64,000 nt of DNA from UBA11524 sp045591175 (lineage in GTDB: Bacteria; Bacillota; Clostridia; Christensenellales; Aristaeellaceae), in NCBI GenBank assembly GCA_045591175.1, contig JAZNSI010000013.1:62001-126000 (forward strand), given 5' to 3'. A program made the position numbers and the translations under genes. The notes under the pieces are model-generated. The model searched no databases and was not told the DNA's origin. It was given only the letters and a program-made list of their open reading frames with translations. Shown here piece after piece: positions 48,940 through 57,694 of this stretch (positions within the stretch are counted from its first letter, which is position 1; each line of letters begins with the position of its first letter).

Positions 48940-49883
48940 TTCTGCTTCTTCAGTATACTTTGCTGTTTGCTTCTGTTCTGATGCTGGTGGCCTTGGGCGG
49001 CTGCTTCTCTGAGCGCAGCGGCGTGATCAACATCGGCCTGGAGGGCATCATGGTCATTGGCGCCCTGGGCGGCGCGTTGGTGATGAAGTTCCTGCCTCTG
49101 GAGGTCGGCGGCGCACCGCTGATGATCCTGACGACGCTGCTTGCAAGCGCTGCGGCGGGCATGCTCTTCTCTTTGCTACTGGCGGTGGCGGCGATTAACT
49201 TCAAAGCGGATCAGACCATTACCGGTACGGCCATGAACATGCTGGCAACGGCTGCTGCGACCGTGGCGGTCAAGGCCATGAATACCGCTGCCTCTGGCGG
49301 TCGTGACGTTTCCTCTGACATCATTTACACCCGTGCCCGCGATACCTTCATCGTGCGCTTTGGCAATTTCGAGTTCAACTGGTTCATGCTGGTGGCGGCG
49401 CTGGCTCTGGTGGTGTCGTATATCGTGCTGTACAAGATGCGTTTCGGTCTGCGTCTGCGTGCCTGCGGCGAGCATCCCCAGGCGGCAGACAGCGTTGGCA
49501 TCAACGTGTACAGGATGCGCTATGCGGGCGTGCTCATCTCCGGTTTGCTGGGCGGTATCGGCGGCATTGTGTACATCACCGCCGGCGTCAGCAGCTGGAA
49601 GTTTGAGAACGGCGTGGCTGGCTTTGGCTTCCTGGCGCTGGCCGTGATGATCTTCGGCCAGTGGAAGCCGATGAAGATCGCTTTGGCGGCGCTGCTGTTC
49701 GGATTCTTCAGGGCACTGGGCAATGTGTATACCGGCTTTGACATCCTCAAGAGCCTGAACCTGCCCAGCCAGGTTTACAACATGCTGCCCTATATCATTT
49801 CGCTCCTGGTGCTGGCCTTGACCAGCAAAAACTCTCTGGCACCCAAGGCAGAGGGCATTCCCTACGACAAGAGTACCCGATAA
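48936..49883 (+). CDS. Nucleoside ABC transporter permease (NupQ-like)
   Basis: The 315-residue permease is the second of the pair. Features are LVALGGCFSERSGVINIGLE and EGIMVIGALGGAL, DQTITGTAMNMLATAA, LRACGEHPQAADSVGINVYR, a BPD_transp_2 coupling-type motif, and GFGFLALAVMIFGQWKP. It begins at the ATGA overlap with the upstream permease. It ends 7 bases before a terminator. The system lies directly upstream of the purine biosynthesis cluster, which fits a salvage role. Confidence 0.92.
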   Translation: MILLLQYTLLFASVLMLVALGGCFSERSGVINIGLEGIMVIGALGGALVMKFLPLEVGGAPLMILTTLLASAAAGMLFSLLLAVAAINFKADQTITGTAMNMLATAAATVAVKAMNTAASGGRDVSSDIIYTRARDTFIVRFGNFEFNWFMLVAALALVVSYIVLYKMRFGLRLRACGEHPQAADSVGINVYRMRYAGVLISGLLGGIGGIVYITAGVSSWKFENGVAGFGFLALAVMIFGQWKPMKIALAALLFGFFRALGNVYTGFDILKSLNLPSQVYNMLPYIISLLVLALTSKNSLAPKAEGIPYDKSTR

Positions 49884-49889
49884 CGACGG

Positions 49890-49919
49890 ACGGACGGTTG
49901 TGATGACCGTCCGTTTTTT
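49890..49919 (+). terminator. Intrinsic terminator of the nucleoside ABC genes
   Basis: An 8-bp perfect stem (49890-49897 with 49907-49914) is followed by a run of six T residues. Confidence 0.9.
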
Positions 49920-50009
49920 GTGCCTGTGGAATCTGGTCAACCATCTGCCGAAAGGAGCATCAAAACAAAACGTTGTTTGAAAAAACAAAAGAAATGTTCG
50001 GAAAATGCC

Positions 50010-50038
50010 TTGACATCAGGGGCGCGTTAGGGTAGAAT
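50010..50038 (+). promoter_or_regulatory. Promoter of the purine cluster
   Basis: TTGACA (50010-50015), 17-bp spacer, TAGAAT (50033-50038). Just upstream, ATGTTCGGAAAAT (49994-50006) resembles half of a Bacillus PurR box (GTTCGG core), but a second inverted half-site is not clear. No guanine riboswitch is seen. Confidence 0.8.
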
Positions 50039-50106
50039 ATCTCTGTAATGTTTGCCCGATGGGCCTGATCAGCCTGTCCCGACACACTACCAGAGGAGGC
50101 GCCGCC

Positions 50107-50193
50107 ATGACCTGCCAGCAGATGGTTGTCCGTCAGGGGGAGGCGTGTATCCTTTTCTGCAAATTCAACGAAAACAGCATGAGCACGTTCTGA
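50107..50193 (+). CDS. Leader ORF upstream of purE
   Basis: A 28-codon reading frame (MTCQQMVVRQGEACILFC, then ten more residues) has a strong ribosome-binding site (AGAGGAGG) 8 bases before its ATG. Its stop codon lies in the loop of the terminator at 50181-50217. The composition shows Cys, Gln and Phe three times each but no run of a single amino acid. The geometry suggests that ribosome position could decide terminator formation. Alternatively it is an unrelated small protein. I recognise no homologue. Confidence 0.45.
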   Translation: MTCQQMVVRQGEACILFCKFNENSMSTF

Positions 50194-50217
50194 GTGTATC
50201 CAGATCGTGCTCTTTTT
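50181..50217 (+). terminator. Attenuator terminator before purE
   Basis: GAGCACG (50181-50187) pairs perfectly with CGTGCTC (50206-50212) and is followed by TTTTTG. It lies between the purine promoter and purE, so the whole cluster must read through it. Confidence 0.85.
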
Positions 50218-50247
50218 GTGGCCTTGCTGCAATAAGGAGGAAGTAAG

Positions 50248-50733
50248 ATGAAGAAGGTTGCCATCATCATGGGCAGCGACAGCGATCTGCCTGTCCTGAA
50301 GCCCGCATTTGAACAGCTCAAGAAGCTGGAGATTCCCTTTGAAGCCCATGTGTACAGCGCCCACCGCACCCCTGTGGAGGCTGCGAATTTCGCAAAATCC
50401 GCCCGGGAGAACGGCTTCGGCGTGATGATCTGCGCGGCGGGCAAGGCGGCCCACCTGGCTGGCGCCTTCGCTGCCCAGACCACCCTGCCCGTGATCGGCA
50501 TCCCGGTCAAGTCCTCCACCCTGGACGGCCTGGACGCGCTGCTCTCCACGGTTCAGATGCCCGCCGGCATGCCTGTGGCCACCGTTGCCATCGACGGCAG
50601 CGCCAATGCGGCCCTGCTGGCGGCGCAGATCCTCGCGGTCGAGGATGCTGCCCTGGCGGAGAAGCTCAACGCGATGCGCAAGGCTCAGCACGATGCGGTC
50701 ATCGCCAAGGATGCCGCGCTGGTGATCGAGTAA
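50248..50733 (+). CDS. purE: N5-carboxyaminoimidazole ribonucleotide mutase, class I PurE
   Basis: The 161-residue enzyme interconverts N5-CAIR and CAIR in IMP synthesis. It has MGSDSDLPVLKPAF, VYSAHRTPVEAANFA with the catalytic His, AAGKAAHLAGAFAA and IGIPVKSSTLDGLDALLSTV. No purK or purC follows, so the preceding and next steps must be encoded elsewhere. AAGGAGG precedes the ATG. It is the first gene of the cluster, after the leader terminator. Confidence 0.96.
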   Translation: MKKVAIIMGSDSDLPVLKPAFEQLKKLEIPFEAHVYSAHRTPVEAANFAKSARENGFGVMICAAGKAAHLAGAFAAQTTLPVIGIPVKSSTLDGLDALLSTVQMPAGMPVATVAIDGSANAALLAAQILAVEDAALAEKLNAMRKAQHDAVIAKDAALVIE

Positions 50734-50804
50734 ACAAAAACACGAACATTCCACGATTTGAAAAGATGGAATATTCATCCTGTGTAGAAGAAGGAAAGAA
50801 GAAT

Positions 50805-52289
50805 ATGGAAAACAAGCTTTGGCTTGAAACCGAGGACACCCACGAGGATATGGACAAGCCCCACGACGAGTGCGGCGTGTTCGGTATCTATCGCAAGGAG
50901 GGCAGGGGCGTTGTGGCGGAGACCTACCACGCGCTTTACGCCCTGCAGCACCGCGGTCAGGACAGCTGCGGCATCTGCGTCAATACCGACGGCGTGATGA
51001 AGAAGTACCGCGAGAGCGGCCTGGTGACCGACGTCTTCACCCGCGATATGCTGATGAAGATTGAGGAGGGCAGCATGGCCCTGGGCCACTGCCGCTACGC
51101 CCCGGCGGACATGAAGAGCCGCTCCAACGCCCAGCCCATCCTGATCAACCATCAGAAGGGCTCCATGTCTCTGGCGTGCAACGGCGCGCTGACCAACGCC
51201 GCCGAGCTCCGCGATGAGCTGGAAGCCAACGGCGCGATCTTCCATGCCACCGCGGACACCGAGGTCATCGCCTACATCATCACCCAGCAGCGCCTCAAGT
51301 GCGGCTCCATCGAGGATGCGGTGTTCAACATGATGGGCATCATCAAGGGCGCGTATTCCATGGTGGTCATGAGCCCCACGAAGATGATCGCCTGTCGCGA
51401 TCCCCATGGCTTCCGCCCGCTGTGCATGGGCCATATCGGTGATGACATCGTCTTTGCCTCCGAGTCCTGCGCGCTGGATGCGGTGGGCGCGATCTTCGAC
51501 CGGGACATCGAGGCCGGCGAGATGGTCGTGGTCAGTAAGGACGGCATTGAGTCCCGCAAGATGGAGAATGCCTGCCACGACGGCCTGTGCGTGTTCGAGT
51601 TCGTGTACACCGCCCGCCCCGACTCCATCGTGGATGGCAGCAGCGTGCACGAGGCCCGCAAGCTGGCTGGCGCGTTCCTGGCCAAGGCACATCCTGTGGA
51701 GGCGGACGTGGTCATCGGCGTGCCGGACTCCGGCCTGGATGCGGCGCTGGGCTACTCCCAGGAGAGCGGCATTCCCTACGGCATCGGCTTCCTGAAGAAC
51801 AAGTACATCGGCCGTACCTTCATCCTGCCCGAGCAGAAGCAGCGCCAGGATGCGGTGCGCATCAAGCTGAACGCGATCCGCTCCACGGTGGAGGGCAAGC
51901 GCGTGGTGATGGTGGACGACTCCATCGTCCGCGGTACGACCTGCGCTCACATCGTGAATCTGCTGCGCGAGGCCGGCGCGGCCGAAGTCCATGTGCGTCT
52001 GTCCAGCCCGCCCTTCACCAATGTGTGCTACTTCGGCACGGATGTGTCGAAGCGCGAGACTCTGATTGCTGCGAACCACACGGTAGAGGAGATCCGCGAG
52101 ATCATCGGTGCGGACACCATTGGCTACCTGCCCCTGGAGGCGTGCGACAAGATCGCTGCGGGCAGCAAGTGTAAGTTCTGCAAGGGCTGCTTCACGGGCG
52201 AATATCCCATTGATCCCCCCGTGCGCAAGCACATCAACAAGTATGACCAGCCCCTGACGCTGGAAATGAAGAACAAGGTTAAGAAATAA
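50805..52289 (+). CDS. purF: Amidophosphoribosyltransferase
   Basis: The 494-residue enzyme makes phosphoribosylamine from PRPP and glutamine. A propeptide of 22 residues precedes the N-terminal nucleophile C23 (PHDECGVFGIY). The glutaminase domain runs to about 240, and the PRPP-binding domain has VVMVDDSIVRGTT. NVCYFG and KCKFCKGC near the end match the Cys positions that hold the 4Fe-4S cluster of the Bacillus enzyme. The ATG at 50805 is chosen (GAAGGAAAG upstream) because it leaves a normal propeptide length; an in-frame ATG at 50766 would lengthen it. Confidence 0.96.
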   Translation: MENKLWLETEDTHEDMDKPHDECGVFGIYRKEGRGVVAETYHALYALQHRGQDSCGICVNTDGVMKKYRESGLVTDVFTRDMLMKIEEGSMALGHCRYAPADMKSRSNAQPILINHQKGSMSLACNGALTNAAELRDELEANGAIFHATADTEVIAYIITQQRLKCGSIEDAVFNMMGIIKGAYSMVVMSPTKMIACRDPHGFRPLCMGHIGDDIVFASESCALDAVGAIFDRDIEAGEMVVVSKDGIESRKMENACHDGLCVFEFVYTARPDSIVDGSSVHEARKLAGAFLAKAHPVEADVVIGVPDSGLDAALGYSQESGIPYGIGFLKNKYIGRTFILPEQKQRQDAVRIKLNAIRSTVEGKRVVMVDDSIVRGTTCAHIVNLLREAGAAEVHVRLSSPPFTNVCYFGTDVSKRETLIAANHTVEEIREIIGADTIGYLPLEACDKIAAGSKCKFCKGCFTGEYPIDPPVRKHINKYDQPLTLEMKNKVKK

Positions 52290-52294
52290 AGCAG

Positions 52295-52500
52295 GGGAGC
52301 GGAAAAAAGGGTTAAGGGCCTAAGGCCCTTACGGGGTCCAGGGCCGCGGAGGCCCTGGTGGGGTACAGGGGTGAAACCCCTGCTCCGGGCCCGCAGGCCA
52401 AAGCAACACGCGCCTTTCGCGGAATCTCTGATTCCGCCGAAACAGCTCACCCAGCCCCAAAAGAAAAGTCGACAAAGCCCACTCACTAAACCTCGTGCTC
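52295..52500 (+). repeat. GC-rich intergenic repeat family 1, copy d
   Basis: GGGTTAAGGGCCTAAGGCCC, GGGGTCCAGGG...GGCCCTGG, GCCTTTCGCGGAATC...GATTCCGCCGAAACAGCTC and AAGCCCACTCACTAAACCTC repeat the order of the other copies. It lies inside the purine cluster between purF and purM and adds several hairpins to the transcript. Confidence 0.85.
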
Positions 52501-52563
52501 GTCCACACATCACGCAAAGGACAGCACTCCCATACATTGACCAAACGAAAAGGAGATACACCC

Positions 52564-53598
52564 ATGAAGAGCGAGAGCGCATCCTACAAGGCAGCCGGTG
52601 TTGACATCGTTGCCGGTTACAAGTCTGTGGAACTGATGAAGAAGCACGTTGCCCGCACCAAGACCGAGGGCTGCGTGGATGATATCGGCGGCTTCGGCGG
52701 CTGCTTCGGCCTGAACACCGCCGGCATGCAGGAGCCTGTGCTGGTCTCCGGCACCGACGGCGTGGGCACCAAGCTGAAGGTCGCGATGCTGCTGGACAAG
52801 CACGACACCATCGGCATCGACGCGGTGGCGATGTGCGTCAACGACGTGATCTGCTGCGGCGCGAAGCCCTTGTTCTTCCTGGACTACATCGCCTGCGGCA
52901 AGAACATCCCCGAGAAGATCGCGGACATCGTCGGCGGCGTGGCCGAGGGCTGCGTGCAGTCCGGCTGCGCGCTGATCGGCGGCGAGACCGCTGAGCATCC
53001 CGGCATGATGCCCGAGGACGATTACGACCTCGCCGGCTTCACCGTGGGCATTGTGGACAAGACCAAGATCATCGATCCCTCCACCATGAAGGCCGGCGAC
53101 GTGATCATCGCCCTGCCCTCCACCGGCGTCCACTCCAACGGCTTCTCCCTGGTGCGCAAGGTGTTCGGCCTGACCGACGGCGCGCAGGACAAGACCTATC
53201 CCGAGCTGGACAAGACCCTGTTCGAGACCCTGCTGACCCCCACCCGCATCTACGTCAAGTCCGTGCTGGCGCTGCTGAAGGAAGTGCAGCCCAAGGGCAT
53301 CTGCCATATCACCGGCGGCGGCTTCTACGAGAACATCCCGCGCGCTCTGCCCGAGGGCCTGTGCGCGAAGATCAAGCGCTCCGACGTGCGCGTGCTGCCC
53401 ATCTTTGACATTATCGCCCGCGAAGGCAATGTGCCCGAGCGCGACATGTTCAACACCTACAACATGGGCGTTGGCATGACCATCACCGTTGACCCCGCCG
53501 ATGTGGAGAAGGCCCTCGAGATCCTGAAGGCCAACGGCGAGGACGCCTACGTCCTGGGCGAGGTTGTCGAGGGCGAGAAGGGCGTGGAGCTGTGGTAA
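52564..53598 (+). CDS. purM: Phosphoribosylformylglycinamidine cyclo-ligase (AIR synthetase)
   Basis: The 344-residue ATP-dependent enzyme closes the imidazole ring. Recognisable are VLVSGTDGVGTKLKVA, IGIDAVAMCVNDVICCGAKP, GGETAEHPGMM, LPSTGVHSNGFSLVRK and HITGGGFYENIPRALP. AAAGGAG precedes the ATG at 52564; further upstream in-frame codons lie in the repeat. The stop overlaps the purN GTG start. Confidence 0.96.
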   Translation: MKSESASYKAAGVDIVAGYKSVELMKKHVARTKTEGCVDDIGGFGGCFGLNTAGMQEPVLVSGTDGVGTKLKVAMLLDKHDTIGIDAVAMCVNDVICCGAKPLFFLDYIACGKNIPEKIADIVGGVAEGCVQSGCALIGGETAEHPGMMPEDDYDLAGFTVGIVDKTKIIDPSTMKAGDVIIALPSTGVHSNGFSLVRKVFGLTDGAQDKTYPELDKTLFETLLTPTRIYVKSVLALLKEVQPKGICHITGGGFYENIPRALPEGLCAKIKRSDVRVLPIFDIIAREGNVPERDMFNTYNMGVGMTITVDPADVEKALEILKANGEDAYVLGEVVEGEKGVELW

Positions 53599-54185
53599 GA
53601 GTCGCGATTCTGGTGTCCGGCGGCGGCACCAATCTGCAGGCCATCATCGACGCGAAGAACGCCGGGGAAATTCCCTCTGCGGAGCTCGCGCTGGTGCTTG
53701 CCTCCAATGAGAAAGCCTACGCGCTGACCCGTGCGGCGAATGCGGGCATTCCCTCCGAAGTCCTGCGCAAGGCGAAAGGGGAGGACGTGACCCTTTACGG
53801 CGAGCGCCTGCTGGAGGTGCTGCGTGCCCACAAGATCGACCTGGTGGTGCTGGCGGGCTTCCTGACCATCCTGCCGGAGAACGTCATCCGCGCCTACGAC
53901 CACCGCATCCTGAACGTGCATCCCAGCCTGATTCCCAGCTTCTGCGGCGATGGCTTCTATGGGCTGCGCGTGCACGAGGCGGCGCTCCAGAAGGGCGTGA
54001 AGGTCACCGGCGCGACGATCCACTTCGTCAACGAGATCACCGACGGCGGCGACATCATCGCCCAGAAGGCCGTCGAGGTGCTGCCCGACGATACCCCCGA
54101 AACCCTTCAAAAGCGCGTCATGGTCGAGGCCGAATGGGTGCTGCTGCCCCAGGCGGTCGAGACCGTTGCCAAGTCCCTCAACTGA
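53592..54185 (+). CDS. purN: Phosphoribosylglycinamide formyltransferase
   Basis: The 197-residue enzyme transfers a formyl group from 10-formyl-THF to GAR. It starts VRVAILVSGGGTNLQAI, with the catalytic Asn-His in LNVHPSLIPSF and the Asp in HFVNEITDGGDIIAQ. The GTG start at 53592 overlaps the purM stop by 7 bases, and GGAG lies just upstream, so translation is coupled. Confidence 0.95.
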   Translation: MVRVAILVSGGGTNLQAIIDAKNAGEIPSAELALVLASNEKAYALTRAANAGIPSEVLRKAKGEDVTLYGERLLEVLRAHKIDLVVLAGFLTILPENVIRAYDHRILNVHPSLIPSFCGDGFYGLRVHEAALQKGVKVTGATIHFVNEITDGGDIIAQKAVEVLPDDTPETLQKRVMVEAEWVLLPQAVETVAKSLN

Positions 54186-54218
54186 ACATGGGGATGTTCC
54201 CCAAAGGAGGATATACAG

Positions 54219-54950
54219 ATGCAGACCTTTGACTTCAACACGCTGCTGAACACCAACACCTACCCCGGCCGCGGCATCTGCCTGGGCATCGACGAGACCG
54301 GCGAGAACGCCGTGATCGTGTACTTCATCATGGGCCGCAGCGTCAACAGCCGCAACCGCATCTTCGAGGAGAGCGAAGACGGCATCATTACCAAGGCGCA
54401 TGACGAGAGCAAGATGACCGATCCCCACCTGATCATCTACGCCCCCGTGCGCGACATGGGCGACGGCCGCGTCATCGTCACCAACGGCGACCAGACCGAC
54501 ACCATCCGCGACTTCCTGAAGGATGGCAAAACCTTCGAGGAGGCCCTGCGCACCCGCACCTTCGAGGATGACATGCCCAACTGCACCCCCCGCATCTCCG
54601 GCATTGTGGAGGTCAAGGACGGCGCGGCGATGTACAAGCTGAGCATCCTCAAGTCCGACGAGCACGACGATACCTCCGTGCAGCGCTTCTTCTACGAGTA
54701 CCCCCAGCCCAAGGCGGGCATCGGCCACTTCATCCACACCTACAAGTGCGACGGCAACCCGATTCCCTCCTTTGAGGGCGAGCCGGAGAAGGTCACCCTG
54801 AAGGGCGACATCGAGCAGCTGGCGCTGGACACCTGGATGAACCTCAACGAAGACAACAAGGTCAGCCTGTACGTCTCCTTCATCAACCTGAAGAACGGCG
54901 AGGCCGACACCATCATCATCAACAAGCACGACCAGGAAGCGGAGGATTAA
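54219..54950 (+). CDS. PurO-like IMP cyclohydrolase
   Basis: The 243-residue protein resembles the archaeal-type IMP cyclohydrolase PurO. The YPGRGICLGI segment, VIVYFIMGRSVNSRNRIFEE and NCTPRISGIV correspond to the GR...YRVSSRSFPNR type motifs of that family. It would close the purine ring of FAICAR to give IMP. The bacterial norm is the N-terminal domain of bifunctional PurH, which is not present here. It lies 33 bases after purN and 4 bases before the stand-alone AICAR formyltransferase, so gene order supports this role. Confidence 0.8.
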   Translation: MQTFDFNTLLNTNTYPGRGICLGIDETGENAVIVYFIMGRSVNSRNRIFEESEDGIITKAHDESKMTDPHLIIYAPVRDMGDGRVIVTNGDQTDTIRDFLKDGKTFEEALRTRTFEDDMPNCTPRISGIVEVKDGAAMYKLSILKSDEHDDTSVQRFFYEYPQPKAGIGHFIHTYKCDGNPIPSFEGEPEKVTLKGDIEQLALDTWMNLNEDNKVSLYVSFINLKNGEADTIIINKHDQEAED

Positions 54951-54954
54951 TTCC

Positions 54955-56127
54955 ATGAATGAACTGGAGCTGAAGTACGGCTGTAACCCCAATCAGAAGC
55001 CTTCCCGCATCTTTGTGGAGAACGGCGAGCTGCCCATCAAGGTACTCAACGGCAAGCCTGGCTACATCAACTTCCTGGACGCCTTCAACGGCTGGCAGCT
55101 GGTCTGCGAGCTGAAGCGTGCCACCGGCCTGCCCGCGGCGACCTCTTTCAAGCATGTCAGCCCCGCCGGCGCTGCAGTGGGTCTGCCCCTGGATGAAACC
55201 ATGCGCAAGATCTACTTCGTCGGCGACATGGAGCTGTCCCCCCTGGCCTGCGCCTATGCCCGTGCCCGCGGCGCGGACCGCATGTCCTCCTTCGGCGACT
55301 GGATCTCCCTCAGCGACGTGTGCGACAAGGAGACCGCGCTGCTGATCAAGCCCGAGGTGTCCGACGGCGTGATCGCTCCCGGCTACACCGACGAGGCCCT
55401 GGCCATCCTCAAGGCCAAGAAGAAGGGCGGCTACAACATCGTTGAGATCGACCCCAGCTTCCGCCCCGATCCCATCGAGCGCAAGCAGGTCTTCGGCATC
55501 ACCTTCGAGCAGGGTCGCAATGAGTTCGTCATCGACGAGCACCTGCTGGAGAACATCGTCACCAACAACAAGGATCTGCCCCAGAGCGCCAAGATCGACC
55601 TGGTCGTGGCCCTGATCGTGCTGAAGTACACCCAATCGAACTCCGTGTGCTACGCCAAGGGCGGCCAGGCCATCGGCATCGGCGCGGGCCAGCAGAGCCG
55701 CATCCACTGCACCCGTCTGGCTGGCCAGAAGGCCGACAACTGGCTGCTGCGCCAGCATCCCCGTGTGATGGAGCTGCCCTTCGTGGAGAAGATCGGCCGC
55801 GCTGACCGCGACAACACCATCGACGTGTTTATTTCCGATGAGCCCGACGAGGTGATCGCCGAGGGCCGCTGGCAGAAGTTCTTCACCGAGAAGCCCGTTC
55901 CGCTGACCCGCGAGGGGAAGCGTGCCTGGCTGGATCAGCAGACCGGCGTGGCGCTGGGCTCCGACGCCTTCTTTCCCTTCGGCGACAACATCGAGCGCGC
56001 CCACCGCTCCGGCGTGAGCTACGTGGCCCAGCCCGGCGGCTCCATCCGCGATGACAATGTCATCGAGACTTGTAACCTGTACAACATGGTGATGGCCTTC
56101 ACCGGCATGCGTCTGTTCCATCACTAA
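54955..56127 (+). CDS. Stand-alone AICAR formyltransferase (PurH C-terminal type)
   Basis: The 390-residue protein corresponds to the AICARFT half of PurH: LKYGCNPNQKPSRIF, FLDAFNGWQLVCELK, SFKHVSPAGAAVG (catalytic Lys-His), DWISLSDVCDKETA and VLKYTQSNSVCYAKGGQAIG, then AFFPFGDNIERA. It adds the formyl group that yields FAICAR, which the preceding PurO-like enzyme would cyclise. GGAGG precedes the ATG. The split of PurH into two chains is known in some Clostridia but is far from universal. Confidence 0.92.
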   Translation: MNELELKYGCNPNQKPSRIFVENGELPIKVLNGKPGYINFLDAFNGWQLVCELKRATGLPAATSFKHVSPAGAAVGLPLDETMRKIYFVGDMELSPLACAYARARGADRMSSFGDWISLSDVCDKETALLIKPEVSDGVIAPGYTDEALAILKAKKKGGYNIVEIDPSFRPDPIERKQVFGITFEQGRNEFVIDEHLLENIVTNNKDLPQSAKIDLVVALIVLKYTQSNSVCYAKGGQAIGIGAGQQSRIHCTRLAGQKADNWLLRQHPRVMELPFVEKIGRADRDNTIDVFISDEPDEVIAEGRWQKFFTEKPVPLTREGKRAWLDQQTGVALGSDAFFPFGDNIERAHRSGVSYVAQPGGSIRDDNVIETCNLYNMVMAFTGMRLFHH

Positions 56128-56333
56128 GCAAAGAACAGGTTTCTACCGAAGGTTTCCAAAGGGCGATCGGAAAGTCCTTTGGTCGCTCCCGCAGGAGCGA
56201 AATCCCTTTGCAACTGATTGATATTGTAACAAGGGTTCCGCCTGCGGGCGGGGAGGGGGCTTTCCGATTGCCCCCTCCACCCCTTCGGTGCACAAACATA
56301 GAAATTGGTTTGTGAGCGAGTTAGGAGCGAAAA

Positions 56334-57611
56334 ATGAAAGTTCTCATTGTTGGCGGCGGTGGCCGTGAGCACACCATCGCCCTGAAGATCGCGGAGAATC
56401 CTGCGGTCACCAAGCTCTACGCGGCCCCCGGCAACGGCGGCATGGCGAGCATCTGCGAGTGCGTGCCCTTCAAGGCCACGGACGTCGCGGGCATCACCGC
56501 CTGGGCCAAGGAAAACGCCATCGACTTCGTGGTCGTCGCGCCCGACGACCCCCTGTGCCTGGGTATGGTCGATGCGCTGGCGGAGGCAGGCATTCCTGCC
56601 TTCGGCCCCAACAAGGCCGCTGCCATCATCGAGGGCAGCAAGGTCTTCTCCAAGAACCTGATGAAGAAGTACGGCATCCCCACCGCGGCCTACGAGACCT
56701 TCGAGGACTTCGATGCGGCGGTTGCCTACCTGCAGACGGCGGACATGCCCATCGTGGTCAAGGCGGACGGCCTGGCGCTGGGCAAGGGCGTGCTGATCTG
56801 CAATACCCGCGAGGAGGCCATCGAGGCGGTGTCCTCCATGATGAAGGATGAGAAGTTCGGCGCGAGCGGCAAGTCCGTGGTCATTGAGGAGTTCCTGACC
56901 GGCCCCGAAGTGTCCGTGCTGGCCTTCACCGACGGCAAGGTCGTCAAGCCCATGGTGTCTTCCATGGATCACAAGCGCGCGCTGGATCACGACGAGGGCC
57001 TCAACACCGGCGGCATGGGCACCATCGCGCCCAACCCCTGCTACACCCCTGAGCTGGCCGAGCGCTGCATGCAGGAGATCTTCCTGCCCACGGTGTGCGC
57101 CATGAACGCCGAGGGCCGCACGTTCAAGGGCTGCCTGTACTTCGGCCTGATGATGACGCCCAAGGGCCCCAAGGTGATCGAGTACAACTGCCGCTTCGGC
57201 GATCCGGAGACGCAAGTTGTGCTGCCCCTGCTCAGGTCTGACCTGCTGACCATCATGCAGGCGACCGTCAACGGTACGCTGGCTGATACCGAGGTCGAAT
57301 TCGACAACGGCGCGGCCTGCTGTGTAGTCATCGCCAGCGGCGGTTATCCGGTGAGCTACAAGTCCGGTTACGTGATCTCTGGCCTGGAAGCGGCAGGGGA
57401 GAACGCGCTGGTCATCCACGCCGGCACCAAGCTGAACGAGAACGGCGAGATCCTCACCGCCGGCGGCCGCGTGCTGGGCGTTGTGGGCCGCTGCAAGTGC
57501 TTGCCCGGCGCGATCAGCAAGGCCTACGAAGCCGCGAAGAAGATTCAATTTACCGACATGCACATGCGCTCCGACATCGGTCAGCGCGCGCTGGCGGAGC
57601 TGAACAAGTAA
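56334..57611 (+). CDS. purD: Phosphoribosylamine-glycine ligase (GAR synthetase)
   Basis: The 425-residue ATP-grasp enzyme joins glycine to phosphoribosylamine. It starts KVLIVGGGGREHTIALKI and contains VVKADGLALGKGVLIC, LNTGGMGTIAPNPCY and EYNCRFGDPETQVVLP. TAGGAG precedes the ATG. The 206-base gap upstream (56128-56333) holds several hairpins (CAAAGGG...CCTTTG and GCTCCCGCAGGAGC) and no gene. Confidence 0.97.
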   Translation: MKVLIVGGGGREHTIALKIAENPAVTKLYAAPGNGGMASICECVPFKATDVAGITAWAKENAIDFVVVAPDDPLCLGMVDALAEAGIPAFGPNKAAAIIEGSKVFSKNLMKKYGIPTAAYETFEDFDAAVAYLQTADMPIVVKADGLALGKGVLICNTREEAIEAVSSMMKDEKFGASGKSVVIEEFLTGPEVSVLAFTDGKVVKPMVSSMDHKRALDHDEGLNTGGMGTIAPNPCYTPELAERCMQEIFLPTVCAMNAEGRTFKGCLYFGLMMTPKGPKVIEYNCRFGDPETQVVLPLLRSDLLTIMQATVNGTLADTEVEFDNGAACCVVIASGGYPVSYKSGYVISGLEAAGENALVIHAGTKLNENGEILTAGGRVLGVVGRCKCLPGAISKAYEAAKKIQFTDMHMRSDIGQRALAELNK

Positions 57612-57694
57612 GGACACAATCCCGTACCCATCCGCAGGATGGGGCCGCCTCTCACTGCTATGGTGGAGAAGACAAGTATGGGCGACGCGAGGAC

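Noticed and set aside
50039..50247. Purine (guanine) or PRPP riboswitch before purE
   Set aside because: The conserved purine-aptamer and ykkC-type cores could not be found; what is present is an ORF and a terminator.
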